Origin: Verrucomicrobiaceae bacterium UBA2429
GTDB taxonomy: Bacteria > Verrucomicrobiota > Verrucomicrobiia > Verrucomicrobiales > Verrucomicrobiaceae
Length of the DNA stretch: 64,000 nt
Assembly: GCA_002343505.1 (NCBI GenBank)
Contig: DDQZ01000067.1
Location: forward strand, 9,404-73,403
Direction: 5' to 3'
Shown: piece after piece, positions 8,803 through 18,691 of the stretch
How positions within the stretch are numbered: position 1 is the first letter of the stretch
Layout: each line of letters starts with the position of its first letter
The notes under the pieces: model-generated
What the model saw: the letters and a program-made list of their open reading frames with translations, nothing else
Databases searched by the model: none
What the model was told of the DNA's origin: nothing
Translations under genes and position numbers: made by a program

Positions 8803-10314
8803 ATGCGAATTTTTCATCTGCTTGCCATTCTCGCCATCCCGGCTTTTGCCCAGGTCGGCCCGGACTACGAGCGCCCCGCCAGCGCCGTGCCACCGAAGTT
8901 CAAAGGCGTCACCTGGCGCGCCGCGTCACCCGCCGCGCATTTGCCGAAAGGAGAATGGTGGAAGGTCTTTCGCGACTCGAAGCTCAACGATCTCATGGCC
9001 CGCGCCACAGCGGGGAACCAGGACCTCAAAGCCGCGCTCGCCCGCTTTGACCAGGCCCGTGCCACCGCCCGCATGGCTCGGGCGGACTTCCTGCCGGGGG
9101 TGAGCCTGCCCTTGACCGCCGAGCGCCAGCGCACCTCGGAGAACCAGCCCTCGCCCATCCCGCTCAACGGCCTGCGCTATGACGGCCCTGCTTACAATGC
9201 CATGGCCGACTTCAGTTGGGAGCTGGACCTGTGGGGAAAGATCCGCCGCCAAAACGAGGGCGCGCGCGCCGATGCCGAAGCTGCCGCCGACGCGGTGCAT
9301 AATGTCCTGCTCGGCATCCAGGCCGAGCTGGCCTCCAGCTACTTCCAGCTCCGCGCGCTCGACCAGGAAATCCGCCTCGTCCGCGAGGCCGTGGCCCTGC
9401 GCGGCGAGGCGCTGAAGATCGCCCAGGCGCGCGTGCTGGCCGGTGCCGGCAGCGAGCTGGAGCAGGCTCAGGCCGAGACCGAGGTGGCCAGCGCCGAGGC
9501 CGAGATATCCACCCTCCAGGCGCGGCGTGACCAGTATGAAAACGCCATCGCCATTCTCACCGGCAGCTCAGCCGCCAGCTTTCGCATCGTTGCCGGCGGC
9601 GCGCCGCCCGCCCCGCCGGGCCTGCCCGCCGGCGTGCCGAGTGATCTGCTGGAGCGCCGGCCGGACATCTCCAGCGCCGAGCGCCAGCTCGCCGCCGCCA
9701 CCGCGCGCATCGGCGTGGCGCGCGCGCAGTTCTTCCCCAGCATCCGCCTGCTCGGGCGCGGCGGCTACCAGAGCATGGACCTCGACGCCCTCCTGGAACC
9801 CGCCTCCCTCATGTGGAGCTACGGCCCCAGCATCAGCGTGCCGCTTTTCGCCGGAGGCAAAAACCGCTTCAACCTGCAAAAAGCCCGCGCCGTGCATGAC
9901 GAGGCCCTGGCCGGCTGGCGCCAGGCCTTCCTCACCGCCGTGGCCGACGTGGAGACCAGTCTCTCCTCCATCCAAAATCTGGCGACCACCTCCGCTGCCC
10001 AGCAGCGCGCACGCCAAAGCGCCGAGCGCGCCGCCTCCCTGGCGAAGACGCGCTACGAGGCCGGCACCAGCCCCTACCTCGACGTCATCGAGGCCAACCG
10101 CACCGCCCTCGCCATGCAGCGCGCCACCGCCCAGACCGCCGGGCAGCGCCTCGCCGCCGCAGTCTCGCTGATCAAAGCCCTCGGCGGCGGCTGGGAGGCC
10201 ACCGCTCCGCTGCCAGCGCCTGCTCCAGATCCGTCCGCGCAAATCATGCCGGATGATGAGTCACGGCGCGGGTTGCTCAGCCGTCTCAAGGGCTTCATCA
10301 GGTGGAGGGAATAA
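8803..10314 (+). CDS. Outer-membrane efflux channel, TolC/NodT family
   Basis: The ATG at 8803 gives a 503-residue protein beginning with a signal peptide (MRIFHLLAILAIPAFA). The mature N-terminus reads VGPDYERP, a hallmark of NodT-type outer-membrane factors. Two outer-membrane efflux protein repeats follow, with long helices (for example LDQEIRLVREAVALRGEALK and LLERRPDISSAERQLAAATA). Most NodT proteins carry a lipidated cysteine at the mature N-terminus; here none is present, so signal peptidase I cleavage is expected. It forms the outer-membrane exit duct for the pump encoded immediately upstream. An upstream in-frame extension into the pump gene was rejected because it lacks a signal peptide. 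Confidence 0.95.
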   Translation: MRIFHLLAILAIPAFAQVGPDYERPASAVPPKFKGVTWRAASPAAHLPKGEWWKVFRDSKLNDLMARATAGNQDLKAALARFDQARATARMARADFLPGVSLPLTAERQRTSENQPSPIPLNGLRYDGPAYNAMADFSWELDLWGKIRRQNEGARADAEAAADAVHNVLLGIQAELASSYFQLRALDQEIRLVREAVALRGEALKIAQARVLAGAGSELEQAQAETEVASAEAEISTLQARRDQYENAIAILTGSSAASFRIVAGGAPPAPPGLPAGVPSDLLERRPDISSAERQLAAATARIGVARAQFFPSIRLLGRGGYQSMDLDALLEPASLMWSYGPSISVPLFAGGKNRFNLQKARAVHDEALAGWRQAFLTAVADVETSLSSIQNLATTSAAQQRARQSAERAASLAKTRYEAGTSPYLDVIEANRTALAMQRATAQTAGQRLAAAVSLIKALGGGWEATAPLPAPAPDPSAQIMPDDESRRGLLSRLKGFIRWRE

Positions 10315-10381
10315 GGCCGGCCCATTGATCAAAGAGGTTCGCGCGCTTGACAGCCGGGCGCGAGACTTGAACATGGCGCGC

Positions 10382-11548
10382 ATGAAAACCCGCGCCGCCC
10401 TAGTCCATGCGTTTATGACCCTCGCCAGCATCCAGGCCGCTGACTGGCCGCAGTTCCGGGGCGTGAACGGCTCCGCGATTTCATCGGAAGCGGCTCCGGG
10501 TCCGAAACTGAAGGTGGCATGGGAAAAGGAGCTGCCCGGTCGCGGTCTCAGCAGCCCGATTGTCATCGGCGGAAAAGTCTTCCTCACCGCGTCAAGCGGG
10601 CCGGACCAGTCGAACCTGCATGTGTTCTGCTTTGCCGCGGCAGACGGCGCGGTGATCTGGGAGCGTGTGATGAAGGCCACTGGCCGGACGATGGCCCATA
10701 ACAAAACCAGCGTGGCGGCGCCAACAATGTGCGGGGACTCGGAGAAAGTCTTCGCCCTCTTTTCGTCGAACGACCTTTTCGCCTTCGACCACTCGGGCAA
10801 CCTGCTCTGGCTGCGCGGTCTGACCTTTGATTATGCCAACGCCAGCAACAGCCTCGGCATGGCGTCATCCCCGGTGCTCGCGGGCGACACCCTGGTGGTG
10901 CAGAGCGAGAACGACAGCGAATCCATCGCGCTAGGTCTCGACGCGGCCACGGGAGTGAACCGCTGGAAGAAGGAAAGGCCGAAAGCGGCGAACTGGACCA
11001 GCGCGGTCGTGTGGAAAGACACCGTGGCGCTGCAATCCAGCAAGGGCCTCACCGGCATCAACCCGCGCACCGGCGAGATCGAATGGGACTACACCGACGG
11101 CGCGGCCACCATCCCCAGCGCCGCGCTCACTGAAACGGCCATCTATGTGCCGTCCAACGGCGTCACCGCGCTCGCGCCAGAAAAAGGCGCCGCGTCGCAG
11201 CTCTGGCGGGCGGAAGGCTTGAAACCGGGCACGGGCAGCCCGCTTGTCATCGGCGACTCGCTCTTTGTGCTCAACAGCGCGGGCATCCTTATCAAGGCCT
11301 CGACCAGGAACGGCGATGAGTCCTGGAAGCTCCGGCTCAAGGGTCCCTTCAGCGGATCGCCCGTGGCAGCGGGCAAGTATGTTTACATCGGCGGCGAGCG
11401 CGGCGATTTCCAAGTGGTGGACACCACCGCGCCGGAAGGGGAGATCGTACACACGGTGGAATTGAAGGACCCGATCCTGAGCACACCCGCGATCAGCGAC
11501 GGCGCGGTTTACATCCGCAGCGACAAAAGGCTCTGGCAACTGAGATGA
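10382..11548 (+). CDS. Secreted PQQ-like beta-propeller protein
   Basis: This 388-residue protein has a signal peptide (MKTRAALVHAFMTLASIQA) followed by DWPQFRGVNGSAI, the usual opening of planctomycete and verrucomicrobial PQQ-repeat proteins. Repeated blades can be seen as GLDAATGVNRWKK, GINPRTGEIEWDY, GAASQLWRAEG and STRNGDESWKLRL. The fold resembles quinoprotein dehydrogenases and BamB, but no catalytic dehydrogenase residues were identified, so a scaffold or binding role is as likely as an enzymatic one. An in-frame ATG nine bases upstream (10373) is possible. It is 67 bases after the efflux operon and convergent with the next gene. Confidence 0.88.
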   Translation: MKTRAALVHAFMTLASIQAADWPQFRGVNGSAISSEAAPGPKLKVAWEKELPGRGLSSPIVIGGKVFLTASSGPDQSNLHVFCFAAADGAVIWERVMKATGRTMAHNKTSVAAPTMCGDSEKVFALFSSNDLFAFDHSGNLLWLRGLTFDYANASNSLGMASSPVLAGDTLVVQSENDSESIALGLDAATGVNRWKKERPKAANWTSAVVWKDTVALQSSKGLTGINPRTGEIEWDYTDGAATIPSAALTETAIYVPSNGVTALAPEKGAASQLWRAEGLKPGTGSPLVIGDSLFVLNSAGILIKASTRNGDESWKLRLKGPFSGSPVAAGKYVYIGGERGDFQVVDTTAPEGEIVHTVELKDPILSTPAISDGAVYIRSDKRLWQLR

Positions 11549-11556
11549 GAAAAATC

Positions 11557-12099
11557 TCAAGCCGCCTCCTGGGAGCGGCGCAGGCGGCGGCGGCGGAACC
11601 ATGCCAGCGCGGCGGGCCGCAGGCGCGCGTGGAGGAAAAACACCAGCAGGTAAACCATGATGCCGGCCAGGATGATGTTCACGGACATGCCCAGGATGAA
11701 GCTTTTTCCCCACATCAGGGCGTTCATGCTTTTTTCATTGATGTCAGCCACCTCGTCCACCTCGATCTCGGGCCGCACCAGCAGGCCGCCCATGCGCAGA
11801 TTCAGAAAAAACAGGAAGGGCCAGAAAAATGTCAGACTGGCGCCGCCCGCCAGCCCGGCGATCACATTCCCGCCGAATATCCGGGCCACAAACCCGGATA
11901 CCAGCACGCCCAGACCAAAGGTGGGTATAAAATTGATCACCATCCCCAGCGCAAACCCGCGCGCCACGCGCTCGCTGGCGTCCTTCACACGAAAGACGCG
12001 CAGGGCGAGGGATTTGACGCCGCGGCGGAAACGAAACCACTGACGCTGGAAAGCCTGGAGGGTTGACGAGATCAATTTGGCAGGGGGTGGCGCGAACAT
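11557..12099 (-). CDS. DUF2062 membrane protein
   Basis: This protein of about 180 residues starts at the ATG at 12099; a TTG-started form reaching 12135 is possible. The DUF2062 signature is clear: RVARGFALGMVINFIPTFGLG, then FGGNVIAGLAGGASLTFFWPF and a third hydrophobic segment (GKSFILGMSVNIILAGIMVYLLVFF). About three to four membrane segments are followed by an arginine-rich C-terminus. DUF2062 proteins occur alone or fused to glycosyltransferases and have no settled function. The gene is convergent with the PQQ-repeat gene, only eight bases separating the stop codons. Confidence 0.9.
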   Translation of the reverse strand: MFAPPPAKLISSTLQAFQRQWFRFRRGVKSLALRVFRVKDASERVARGFALGMVINFIPTFGLGVLVSGFVARIFGGNVIAGLAGGASLTFFWPFLFFLNLRMGGLLVRPEIEVDEVADINEKSMNALMWGKSFILGMSVNIILAGIMVYLLVFFLHARLRPAALAWFRRRRLRRSQEAA

Positions 12100-12150
12100 A
12101 CGCCTCGCGGAGCCCGGTTCAATGACAGTGTGCAAAGCTGAATCATATTT

Positions 12151-12909
12151 TCATCCGCGCCAGCCGCCGTTGATCTCGATGGTCTGGCCCGTGACATAGG
12201 ACGCGAGCGGCGAGCACAGAAAAAGCACGACATTCGCCACCTCCTCCGGCGCGCCGAACCGTCCGAGCGGGATGTTTTTCAGCATTTCAGCGCGCACGTT
12301 TTCTGGAATGGTGGCGGCCATGCTCGTCTCAATCACACCCGGCGCCACCGAATTGGCGCGGATGTTTTTGCGCGCGGCCTCGCGGCTGAGCACGCGCATC
12401 ATGGCCTGCACGCCGGCCTTGGCGGCGGCATAGTTGGCCTGGCCGAAAAAACCCTGGATCGCGGCGATGCTGCCGAAACTGACGATGGCGCCGCCTTCGC
12501 GCATGACCTCCAGGCCATGCTTGCAGCAGTTGAACACGCCGGAGAGGTTCACCGATAGCACGTCATCCCATTCCTCACGGCTCATTTTTGAAATCGTGCG
12601 GTCCCGGAGGATGGCGGCGTTGTTGATGAGAAAGTCCAGCCCGCCATGGCGCGCCTGCGCCTCGCCCATCATCGCGCGCACCTGGGATGAGTCGGAGACA
12701 TCCGCCTCGAAAATCCACGCGCTGTCCGTGCGGGCCAGGTTCAGCTCCTCCGCCAGAGCCTCCGCGTCCAAAAGAGTGCCGGGCAGACCGGGATGGTTGA
12801 TGATGACCGTGGCGCCGGCCTTATGAAAGGTGCGGGCGATTTGCGCTCCGATGCCCTGGGAGGCTCCGGTGATGAGGGCGGTTTTGCCGCTGAGGTCGAG
12901 TGAAATCAT
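12151..12909 (-). CDS. SDR family oxidoreductase (FabG-like)
   Basis: This is a classical short-chain dehydrogenase of 252 residues. The cofactor motif TGASQGIG is at about residues 15-22, NNAAI near 92, the catalytic serine in GSIAAIQGF and the YxxxK pair in YAAAKAG at about residues 159-165. The C-terminus [14 protein letters not shown] is typical of 3-oxoacyl-ACP reductases and related NADP(H)-dependent enzymes. The substrate cannot be assigned from sequence and there is no fatty-acid synthesis gene nearby. It lies 51 bases upstream of the DUF2062 gene on the same strand. Confidence 0.93.
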   Translation of the reverse strand: MISLDLSGKTALITGASQGIGAQIARTFHKAGATVIINHPGLPGTLLDAEALAEELNLARTDSAWIFEADVSDSSQVRAMMGEAQARHGGLDFLINNAAILRDRTISKMSREEWDDVLSVNLSGVFNCCKHGLEVMREGGAIVSFGSIAAIQGFFGQANYAAAKAGVQAMMRVLSREAARKNIRANSVAPGVIETSMAATIPENVRAEMLKNIPLGRFGAPEEVANVVLFLCSPLASYVTGQTIEINGGWRG

Positions 12910-13091
12910 GGGCTATTCAAACGCCGCATCCCGGCGCGCTTGAGGAAAAAATCCTCCGGTGATCTCTCCGTTGACGCCGCCTGCCTGCGGTGACAGCATC
13001 CGCCGCGCGCCACGGATGATTTTTCCATGATCCACCGCGCCAAGCATCAACGTTCCCCTCCAACGTGAATCCTCCACCCGCAAAAAAACAC

Positions 13092-13649
13092 ATGACCTGG
13101 CTTACCTTCGCGCTTCTGACCGTTCTCTCCTGGGGTGTTTATGGCGTCATCCTGCACAAGGGGCGCGGCTTCATGCCCATGGGAGCGGAGACGCCGCACG
13201 CGGGGCTGAAGGCCTTTCTTTTTGTCTGCATCGCCTACGCCGTGATCGGCGCCGTGGCCGCCCTGGTGCTCAAAGCGCGCGGCTCGGACTGGAGCTTCAC
13301 CAGCTCCGGCATCTCATGGAGCCTCATTGCAGGTCTCGCGGGCGCTTTCGGCGCGCTTGCGCTGGTGCTGGCGCTCGGCGCGGCGGCCACGCCCGCGGCG
13401 AAGGGTGGCGGCGGATTCGGCCTTGCGGCGGCGGCGGCTGTCATGCCCATCGTTTTCGCGGGCGCGCCGATTGTAAACACGATCACGGCCATGCTCATCC
13501 ACCCGCCCGAAGGTGGATGGTCCAAACTTCCCCTGCCCTTCATCGCGGGCTGCGTGCTGGCGGCGGGCGGCGCTTTCCTGGTGGCAAAGTTCGCCCCTTC
13601 CAACACGGGCACGCCGGCGCACACCACGCACGCTCAGCCCGGCAAGTGA
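13092..13649 (+). CDS. Small multi-pass membrane protein, DMT-transporter-like
   Basis: This protein of about 185 residues has five predicted hydrophobic segments, starting MTWLTFALLTVLSWGVYGVIL. The first helix with its WGxYG motif, and a glycine/alanine-rich helix (LIAGLAGAFGALALVLALGA), resemble half of an EamA/DMT transporter, but the protein is too short for a full ten-helix one. A GTG nine codons upstream (13065) is an alternative start. It is followed by the CCA-adding enzyme gene 43 bases later. The function is unknown; transport of a small solute is only a guess from the fold. Confidence 0.75.
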   Translation: MTWLTFALLTVLSWGVYGVILHKGRGFMPMGAETPHAGLKAFLFVCIAYAVIGAVAALVLKARGSDWSFTSSGISWSLIAGLAGAFGALALVLALGAAATPAAKGGGGFGLAAAAAVMPIVFAGAPIVNTITAMLIHPPEGGWSKLPLPFIAGCVLAAGGAFLVAKFAPSNTGTPAHTTHAQPGK

Positions 13650-13692
13650 CTTTTTCCCCGGACGCGCCGCCGCAGCGCGGCGCGCTCATCTG

Positions 13693-15033
13693 ATGCTCGA
13701 CACCGCTGTTCAAATCATCCAGACCCTGCGCGCGGCGGGTCATGAGGCGCTGCTGGCGGGCGGCTGCGTGCGGGACTTCCTGCTCGGCAAGGATCCCAAG
13801 GACTACGATGTGGCCACCAGCGCCACGCCGGAGCAGGTGGCGGCGCTTTTTCCCGGCGCGCGAACGGTGGGCGCGCATTTCGGCGTGGTCATTGTCCGGC
13901 TCGGGGAAGACCACGTCGAGGTGGCCACCTTCCGCACCGACGGCAGTTACAAAGACGGACGCCGCCCGCAGACGGTGACTTTTTCCACGCCGGAGGAGGA
14001 CGCGAAGCGCAGGGACTTCACCATCAACGGCATCTTCCGCGACCCTGTGAATGAGCGTGTCATTGATTTTGTGGGCGGCCTGGAGGACCTGCGCGCGGGC
14101 GTGCTGCGCGCCATCGGCGATCCGCATCTGCGCTTCGAAGAGGACCGTCTGCGCCTGCTGCGCGCGGTGCGTTTTGCCACGGTGCTGGATTTCCAAATCG
14201 AGCCGGAGACATGGAAGGCCGTGCGCTCCCACGCGGCTGGAATCGGCGATGTCAGCGCCGAGCGCATCCGCGACGAGCTGGTGAAAATTTTCCTGCATCC
14301 GCATCGGCTGCGCGGTTTTGACCTGCTGGTCGGGAGCGGCCTCATGGCGCATGTGCTGCCGGAAATCCTGACCCTGCAGGGCGTGGAGCAGCCCCCGCAA
14401 TGGCATCCCGAGGGGGATGTCTTTGTCCACACACGCCTCATGCTCAGCCTGCTGCCGGAGCAGGTCTCGCTGCCGCTGGTGCTCTCCGTGCTGCTGCACG
14501 ACATCGCCAAACCCGCGACTTTCACCGTGGACGAGACGGGGCGCATCCGCTTCAACGGCCATGACAAACTGGGCGCGGAGATGAGCGCGGAGATTTTGAG
14601 GAGGCTGAAATTCCCCAACGATGTCATCGAGCCTGTGACCACGATTGTGGAGCACCACATGGGCTTCAAAGACGTGAAAAAGATGCGCAAGAGCACCCTG
14701 CGCCGCATGATGGCCCGGCCCACCTGGGAGGACGAGCTGGCCCTGCACCGCGTGGACTGCCTCGGCTCGAACGGGCTGCTGGACAATTACGAGTTCATGG
14801 TCGAGCGGCGGGAGGAGTTCACCCGCCAGCCAGTGCTGCCGCTGTGGCTGGTGAACGGTGGCGACCTCATCAAAGCGGGTTTTGAACCCGGCCCTGAGCT
14901 TGGCAAGGCGCTCACCGCGGTGCAGAACGCGCAGCTCGACGGCGTGGTGACGACGCGCGAGGAGGCTCTGGCCTGGGTGGCGGAGAACACGGGCAGAATG
15001 CCCGGCTCACATGACTCAGGCGGGGACGCCTGA
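13693..15033 (+). CDS. CCA tRNA nucleotidyltransferase / poly(A) polymerase family with HD domain
   Basis: The ATG at 13693 gives 446 residues and the standard N-terminus. The class II nucleotidyltransferase motif is LAGGCVRDFLLG followed by the metal-binding DYD in KDPKDYDVATSATPEQV. The RRDFTING and FEEDRLRLLRAVRFA segments identify the CCA-adding/poly(A) polymerase family. An HD domain follows (VLLHDIAKPATF, EHHMGFKDVKKM). The likely role is to add or repair the 3-prime CCA of tRNAs in the cytoplasm; a poly(A) polymerase function cannot be excluded by sequence alone. The stop codon is one base from that of the convergent phosphohexomutase gene. Confidence 0.93.
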   Translation: MLDTAVQIIQTLRAAGHEALLAGGCVRDFLLGKDPKDYDVATSATPEQVAALFPGARTVGAHFGVVIVRLGEDHVEVATFRTDGSYKDGRRPQTVTFSTPEEDAKRRDFTINGIFRDPVNERVIDFVGGLEDLRAGVLRAIGDPHLRFEEDRLRLLRAVRFATVLDFQIEPETWKAVRSHAAGIGDVSAERIRDELVKIFLHPHRLRGFDLLVGSGLMAHVLPEILTLQGVEQPPQWHPEGDVFVHTRLMLSLLPEQVSLPLVLSVLLHDIAKPATFTVDETGRIRFNGHDKLGAEMSAEILRRLKFPNDVIEPVTTIVEHHMGFKDVKKMRKSTLRRMMARPTWEDELALHRVDCLGSNGLLDNYEFMVERREEFTRQPVLPLWLVNGGDLIKAGFEPGPELGKALTAVQNAQLDGVVTTREEALAWVAENTGRMPGSHDSGGDA

Positions 15034-15034
15034 G

Positions 15035-17002
15035 CTACTCCATCAGGCGGGATTCGATGTCCTTTTCCAACCAGGACCACATGGAATCGAGGGACGCGCG
15101 GACGCTGGTTTTGGCGGCGGCGAGCTCCTCGCTGGAAAGCCGGGTTCCCTCCGCGGGTGCCTTGCGGGCGAACATGTAGTACTTGATCTTCGGCTCGGTG
15201 CCGCTGGGCCGCACGGCGAAGCTGCGCCCGTCGGCGAGGTCCACGAAAAGCATCTTCTCAGTGGAGACCGGCTCGCCTTCCTCGTCCACAATGCCGGGCT
15301 TTCGGAAGTCCCTCACCCTGGCCACCACACAACCGTCCACCTGGGTCGGAGGATTGGCGCCGTAGCTGTCGGCAAGTTTGGCGATCTTTGCCGCGCCGGC
15401 GGCGCCCTCGAAGAACTTGCTTTTGTTCACCTCCAGGAAGTAGCCGGTCTCGCAATAGACCTCGTCGAGCAATCCGGCGACGGTGAGTCCGCGGCTGGCG
15501 GCATAGGCCGCCAGTTCGGCGAACATGACGACGGCGCCGTTGCCATCCTTGTCGCGGCTGAAGTCATCGCCCATGTAGCCGTAGCTCTCCTCGCCGCCGA
15601 AAACGAGGAATTTGCTGTGCTGGAGACGCGCCGAGCGGGATTCGGCGGCGCTGAGGTCGCGGTATTTGGCGCGGATGTCCTCCGGCAGCGCGGCCTCATA
15701 TTTGGCCAGCTTGGAGCTGATCCACTTGAAGCCGGTGAGCGTGTTCACACACGGCACGCCGAAACGCGCGGCAATGGCATCCTGCATGGGGCTGGTGACG
15801 AAAGTTTTCAAAATGACGGCGTTTTTCCTGTTGGACTCGTTGAGGATGCCGAGGTCAAACATCGTCTTGAGACGGTACCAGCACATGAGCGAGCCGGTCT
15901 GGTTGCCAGTGAGCAGGATCATTTTCCCGCCCGCGTCCCGCACACCCACGCCCATGCGGTCGCAGTCCGGGTCGGTGCCGATGACGATGTCCGCGCCCTC
16001 CTTGTCAGCCAGGTCCACGGCCATTTGCAAAGCCGGGGCATTTTCAGGATTGGGCGAGTCCACGGTGGGGAAGCGCCCGTCGCGCACGTCCTGCTCGGGC
16101 ACGGTGAGGAAATTGAAGCCGAGGCGCCTCAGCAAAACAGGAACGAGCACGCCGCCCGTGCCATGAAGCGCGGTGAAGACAATTTTGAGCGCGCGCGCCT
16201 TTTCATTCCGCAAAAGCTCAGGCTGAAGCATCATGGACTGCACTTTGCCGAGATATTCCTCGTCCATCTCCGCGCCGAGCATGACCAGCCTGCCCTGCTC
16301 CGCCTCCGGCAGGGGCGTGTACTCCTCGTCGGTGATGGACATGACCTCGCGGATGATGCCGCTGGCGTGCGGTTCGACGATGCCAGCGCCGTCGTTGAAA
16401 TTCACCTTGAAGCCGTTGTCGTGCATGGGGTTGTGCGAGGCGGTGAGCATGACGCCCGCGTCGGCGCGCAGATGGCGCACGGCCAGGCTCATCTCGGGAG
16501 TGGCGCGGCAGCCGTCAAAAAGATGCACATCCACCCCGTTCTCGGTGGCAATGCGCGCGGCGTGTCTGGCGAAGTCCTCGGAGAAAAGCCGCGTGTCGTG
16601 GCTGATGACGATGGCCGGCCTGCCCGGCAGCGCGGCTTCGGCGCGATACTTTTTGATGTAGCTGACGAGACCGCGCGTGGCGCGTCCGACATTGTAGAAG
16701 TTCATGGCGTTTGTCCCCACGCACGGATGATCCGGCTTCTGACCGGGGCTGGCGGAGCCAAGCTCGGCCTTGGTGACAACCATGCCGATGGTCCGCCCGC
16801 GCAATCCGCCTGTGCCGAACTTCAAGGTCTGATAAAAGCGGTCGTCCAGCTCGCTCCAGTCCTTCGCGTCCACCAGTTCCTGGATGCTGTCCCGATAGAC
16901 CTGACTTTTGCTGGCGGACAGCAGGGCCAGGCTGTTTTCCAGAGTGGATTTGAGGATCAGGTCCGCGTCAGCGGCGGCTTGGAGTTGGGCTTCAAGAGTC
17001 AT
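15035..17002 (-). CDS. Phosphohexomutase (phosphoglucomutase/phosphomannomutase family)
   Basis: This 655-residue alpha-D-phosphohexomutase is longer than the usual 450-580 residues. The phosphoserine loop is TASHNPMHDNGFKVNFN, the metal-binding loop is TDPDCDRMGVGV, the sugar-specificity loop is FGGEESYGYMGDD and the phosphate-binding C-terminal loop is RPSGTEPKIKYY. The EESYGY form is seen in bacterial and eukaryotic PGM2-type enzymes that act on glucose 1-phosphate. It probably interconverts glucose 1- and 6-phosphate, feeding the glgC product pathway also encoded in this window. Nothing is missing from the active site. Confidence 0.93.
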   Translation of the reverse strand: MTLEAQLQAAADADLILKSTLENSLALLSASKSQVYRDSIQELVDAKDWSELDDRFYQTLKFGTGGLRGRTIGMVVTKAELGSASPGQKPDHPCVGTNAMNFYNVGRATRGLVSYIKKYRAEAALPGRPAIVISHDTRLFSEDFARHAARIATENGVDVHLFDGCRATPEMSLAVRHLRADAGVMLTASHNPMHDNGFKVNFNDGAGIVEPHASGIIREVMSITDEEYTPLPEAEQGRLVMLGAEMDEEYLGKVQSMMLQPELLRNEKARALKIVFTALHGTGGVLVPVLLRRLGFNFLTVPEQDVRDGRFPTVDSPNPENAPALQMAVDLADKEGADIVIGTDPDCDRMGVGVRDAGGKMILLTGNQTGSLMCWYRLKTMFDLGILNESNRKNAVILKTFVTSPMQDAIAARFGVPCVNTLTGFKWISSKLAKYEAALPEDIRAKYRDLSAAESRSARLQHSKFLVFGGEESYGYMGDDFSRDKDGNGAVVMFAELAAYAASRGLTVAGLLDEVYCETGYFLEVNKSKFFEGAAGAAKIAKLADSYGANPPTQVDGCVVARVRDFRKPGIVDEEGEPVSTEKMLFVDLADGRSFAVRPSGTEPKIKYYMFARKAPAEGTRLSSEELAAAKTSVRASLDSMWSWLEKDIESRLME

Positions 17003-17121
17003 AAAGAGAGGCCGAGAATAGCGGCGGCGGGCGACTTGGCAATCACCGAAGCGGCCCGGAAATCACGCGCTCAAAAGCGCCCTCCGAAACGATGTGGAAG
17101 AACCTTTCCCGCCGGACTGCT

Positions 17122-18621
17122 TCAAAGCCATCCGGTCTGGTTCAGGCGGCTGGTCAGCTCCATCTGGCGCTCGAGCTGCGCGGCGTAAAGCGCGGCGCGG
17201 GCGGGGTCGGGCCTGCAACGGGTGGTCTCGTCGAGCGCCACCAGGCGGGAGCAAAGCTCCTCATATGTGACAGCGGGCGATTTTTCATTCGCCAGCGCGT
17301 ATGCGGCCTGGATGGCGGCGCCGAGCGCAGCGCCCTCGCTGGTGCTGAGTGTGACGACCTCGGCATTGAAGCAGTCCGCGGCGATTTGACGCCAGACGCC
17401 GCTCTTGCTGCCGCCGCCGGTGAGGCGTATCTCGGCGGGGTTCATGCCCAGATCGCGGAAACGTTTCAAACCGTAGGCCAGGCCCAGCGTGGCCCCTTCC
17501 ACCGCCGCGCGCGCCAGATGGGCGGGTGTCATGTTGGCGGGGCGCAGACCGTGGATCACGCCGCTGCCTGCGGGCAGGTTCGGCGTGCGCTCGCCGTTGA
17601 GATAAGGCAGAAAGGCCACCCCATCCGCGCCAGCGGGCGCGCCGGCCACCGCGGCTTCGAGCTGCCTGATGTCCCAGCCGAACATCCCGCGCACCTGCTC
17701 GGTGACGACAGTGACATTCATCGTGCAGACAAGCGGCAGCCACTGGTCCGTGCTGTCGCAAAAAGCCGCCACCTCTCCCTGGCCGTCCACCACGGGCGAG
17801 CCGGCGACGCCGTAAAGCGTGCCGCTGGTGCCGAAGCTGGCGGTGATCACGCCCGGCTTGATGTTGCCAGTGCCGATGGCGCCCATCATGTTGTCACCGC
17901 CACCCGCGCTGACGATGACGCCTCCCGAAAGGCCCCACTCCGCCGCCAGCTCCGGACGAAGCCGGCCATGCACAGCGCGCGAGGAGCCCAGAGGCGGCAG
18001 CATGGAGCTCACGCGCGGATCAATATAGTCGCACAGCTCGCGGCACCACTCGCGGGTGCGCACATTCAGGATGCCCATGCCGGAGGCGTCCCCGTATTCC
18101 ATGCGCTTCACTCCGGTGAGCCAGAAATTCAGATAATCATGCGGCAGCAGAATGGATGCGGTGCGGGCAAAATTTTCCGGCTCTTGCTGCTTCATCCACA
18201 GCAGCTTCGGGATCGTGTAACCCGGCAGCATGGCATTGCCCGCCAGGGCGATGACACCCGGCTGGCCGCCGAAATGATGGGCGATCTCCTCGCACTGCGC
18301 CTGGGTGGAGGTGTCGCACCACAGCTTGGCCGGGCGCACCGGCCGGTCGGCCGCATCCAGCGCCACCAGCCCGTGCTGCTGGCCGCTGACACCGATGCCG
18401 GCGATCCGGTCACGCTCCGCGCCCAGCTTTTCCAGGCACTGGCGCACGCAGTCGCGCACGGCATCCACCCAGGTTTGCGGATGCTGCTCCAGATGGCCGG
18501 GCGGCAGCCCCTCGATGAGATCATACGCGCTGTGACCGGAGGCCAGGATGCCGCCGGTGTCGAGGTCGAGCACGATGGCCTTGGTGCTCTGGGTGCCGCT
18601 GTCAATGCCGAGGAAATACAT
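17122..18621 (-). CDS. xylB: Xylulokinase
   Basis: This 499-residue FGGY-family kinase starts MYFLGIDSGTQSTKAIVLD, matching XylB. VSGQQHGLVALDAADRPVRP carries the xylulokinase QHG substrate motif, and LTGGGSKSGVWRQIAADCFN is the C-terminal ATP-binding motif. It phosphorylates D-xylulose to xylulose 5-phosphate for entry into the pentose phosphate pathway. No xylose isomerase or transporter lies next to it. It lies 119 bases upstream of the mutase gene on the same strand, and is divergent from the oxidoreductase beta subunit gene. Confidence 0.95.
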   Translation of the reverse strand: MYFLGIDSGTQSTKAIVLDLDTGGILASGHSAYDLIEGLPPGHLEQHPQTWVDAVRDCVRQCLEKLGAERDRIAGIGVSGQQHGLVALDAADRPVRPAKLWCDTSTQAQCEEIAHHFGGQPGVIALAGNAMLPGYTIPKLLWMKQQEPENFARTASILLPHDYLNFWLTGVKRMEYGDASGMGILNVRTREWCRELCDYIDPRVSSMLPPLGSSRAVHGRLRPELAAEWGLSGGVIVSAGGGDNMMGAIGTGNIKPGVITASFGTSGTLYGVAGSPVVDGQGEVAAFCDSTDQWLPLVCTMNVTVVTEQVRGMFGWDIRQLEAAVAGAPAGADGVAFLPYLNGERTPNLPAGSGVIHGLRPANMTPAHLARAAVEGATLGLAYGLKRFRDLGMNPAEIRLTGGGSKSGVWRQIAADCFNAEVVTLSTSEGAALGAAIQAAYALANEKSPAVTYEELCSRLVALDETTRCRPDPARAALYAAQLERQMELTSRLNQTGWL

Positions 18622-18691
18622 GATGGAGTGCTGTGAGTTGGGGCGGCATCCTAGACGCGCCCGGCGCGGCGCGGCAAATGAAGATTCGTGA

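Noticed and set aside
15011..17188. 725-codon plus-strand frame opposite the phosphohexomutase
   Set aside because: The mutase on the minus strand has every catalytic motif; the opposite frame has none.
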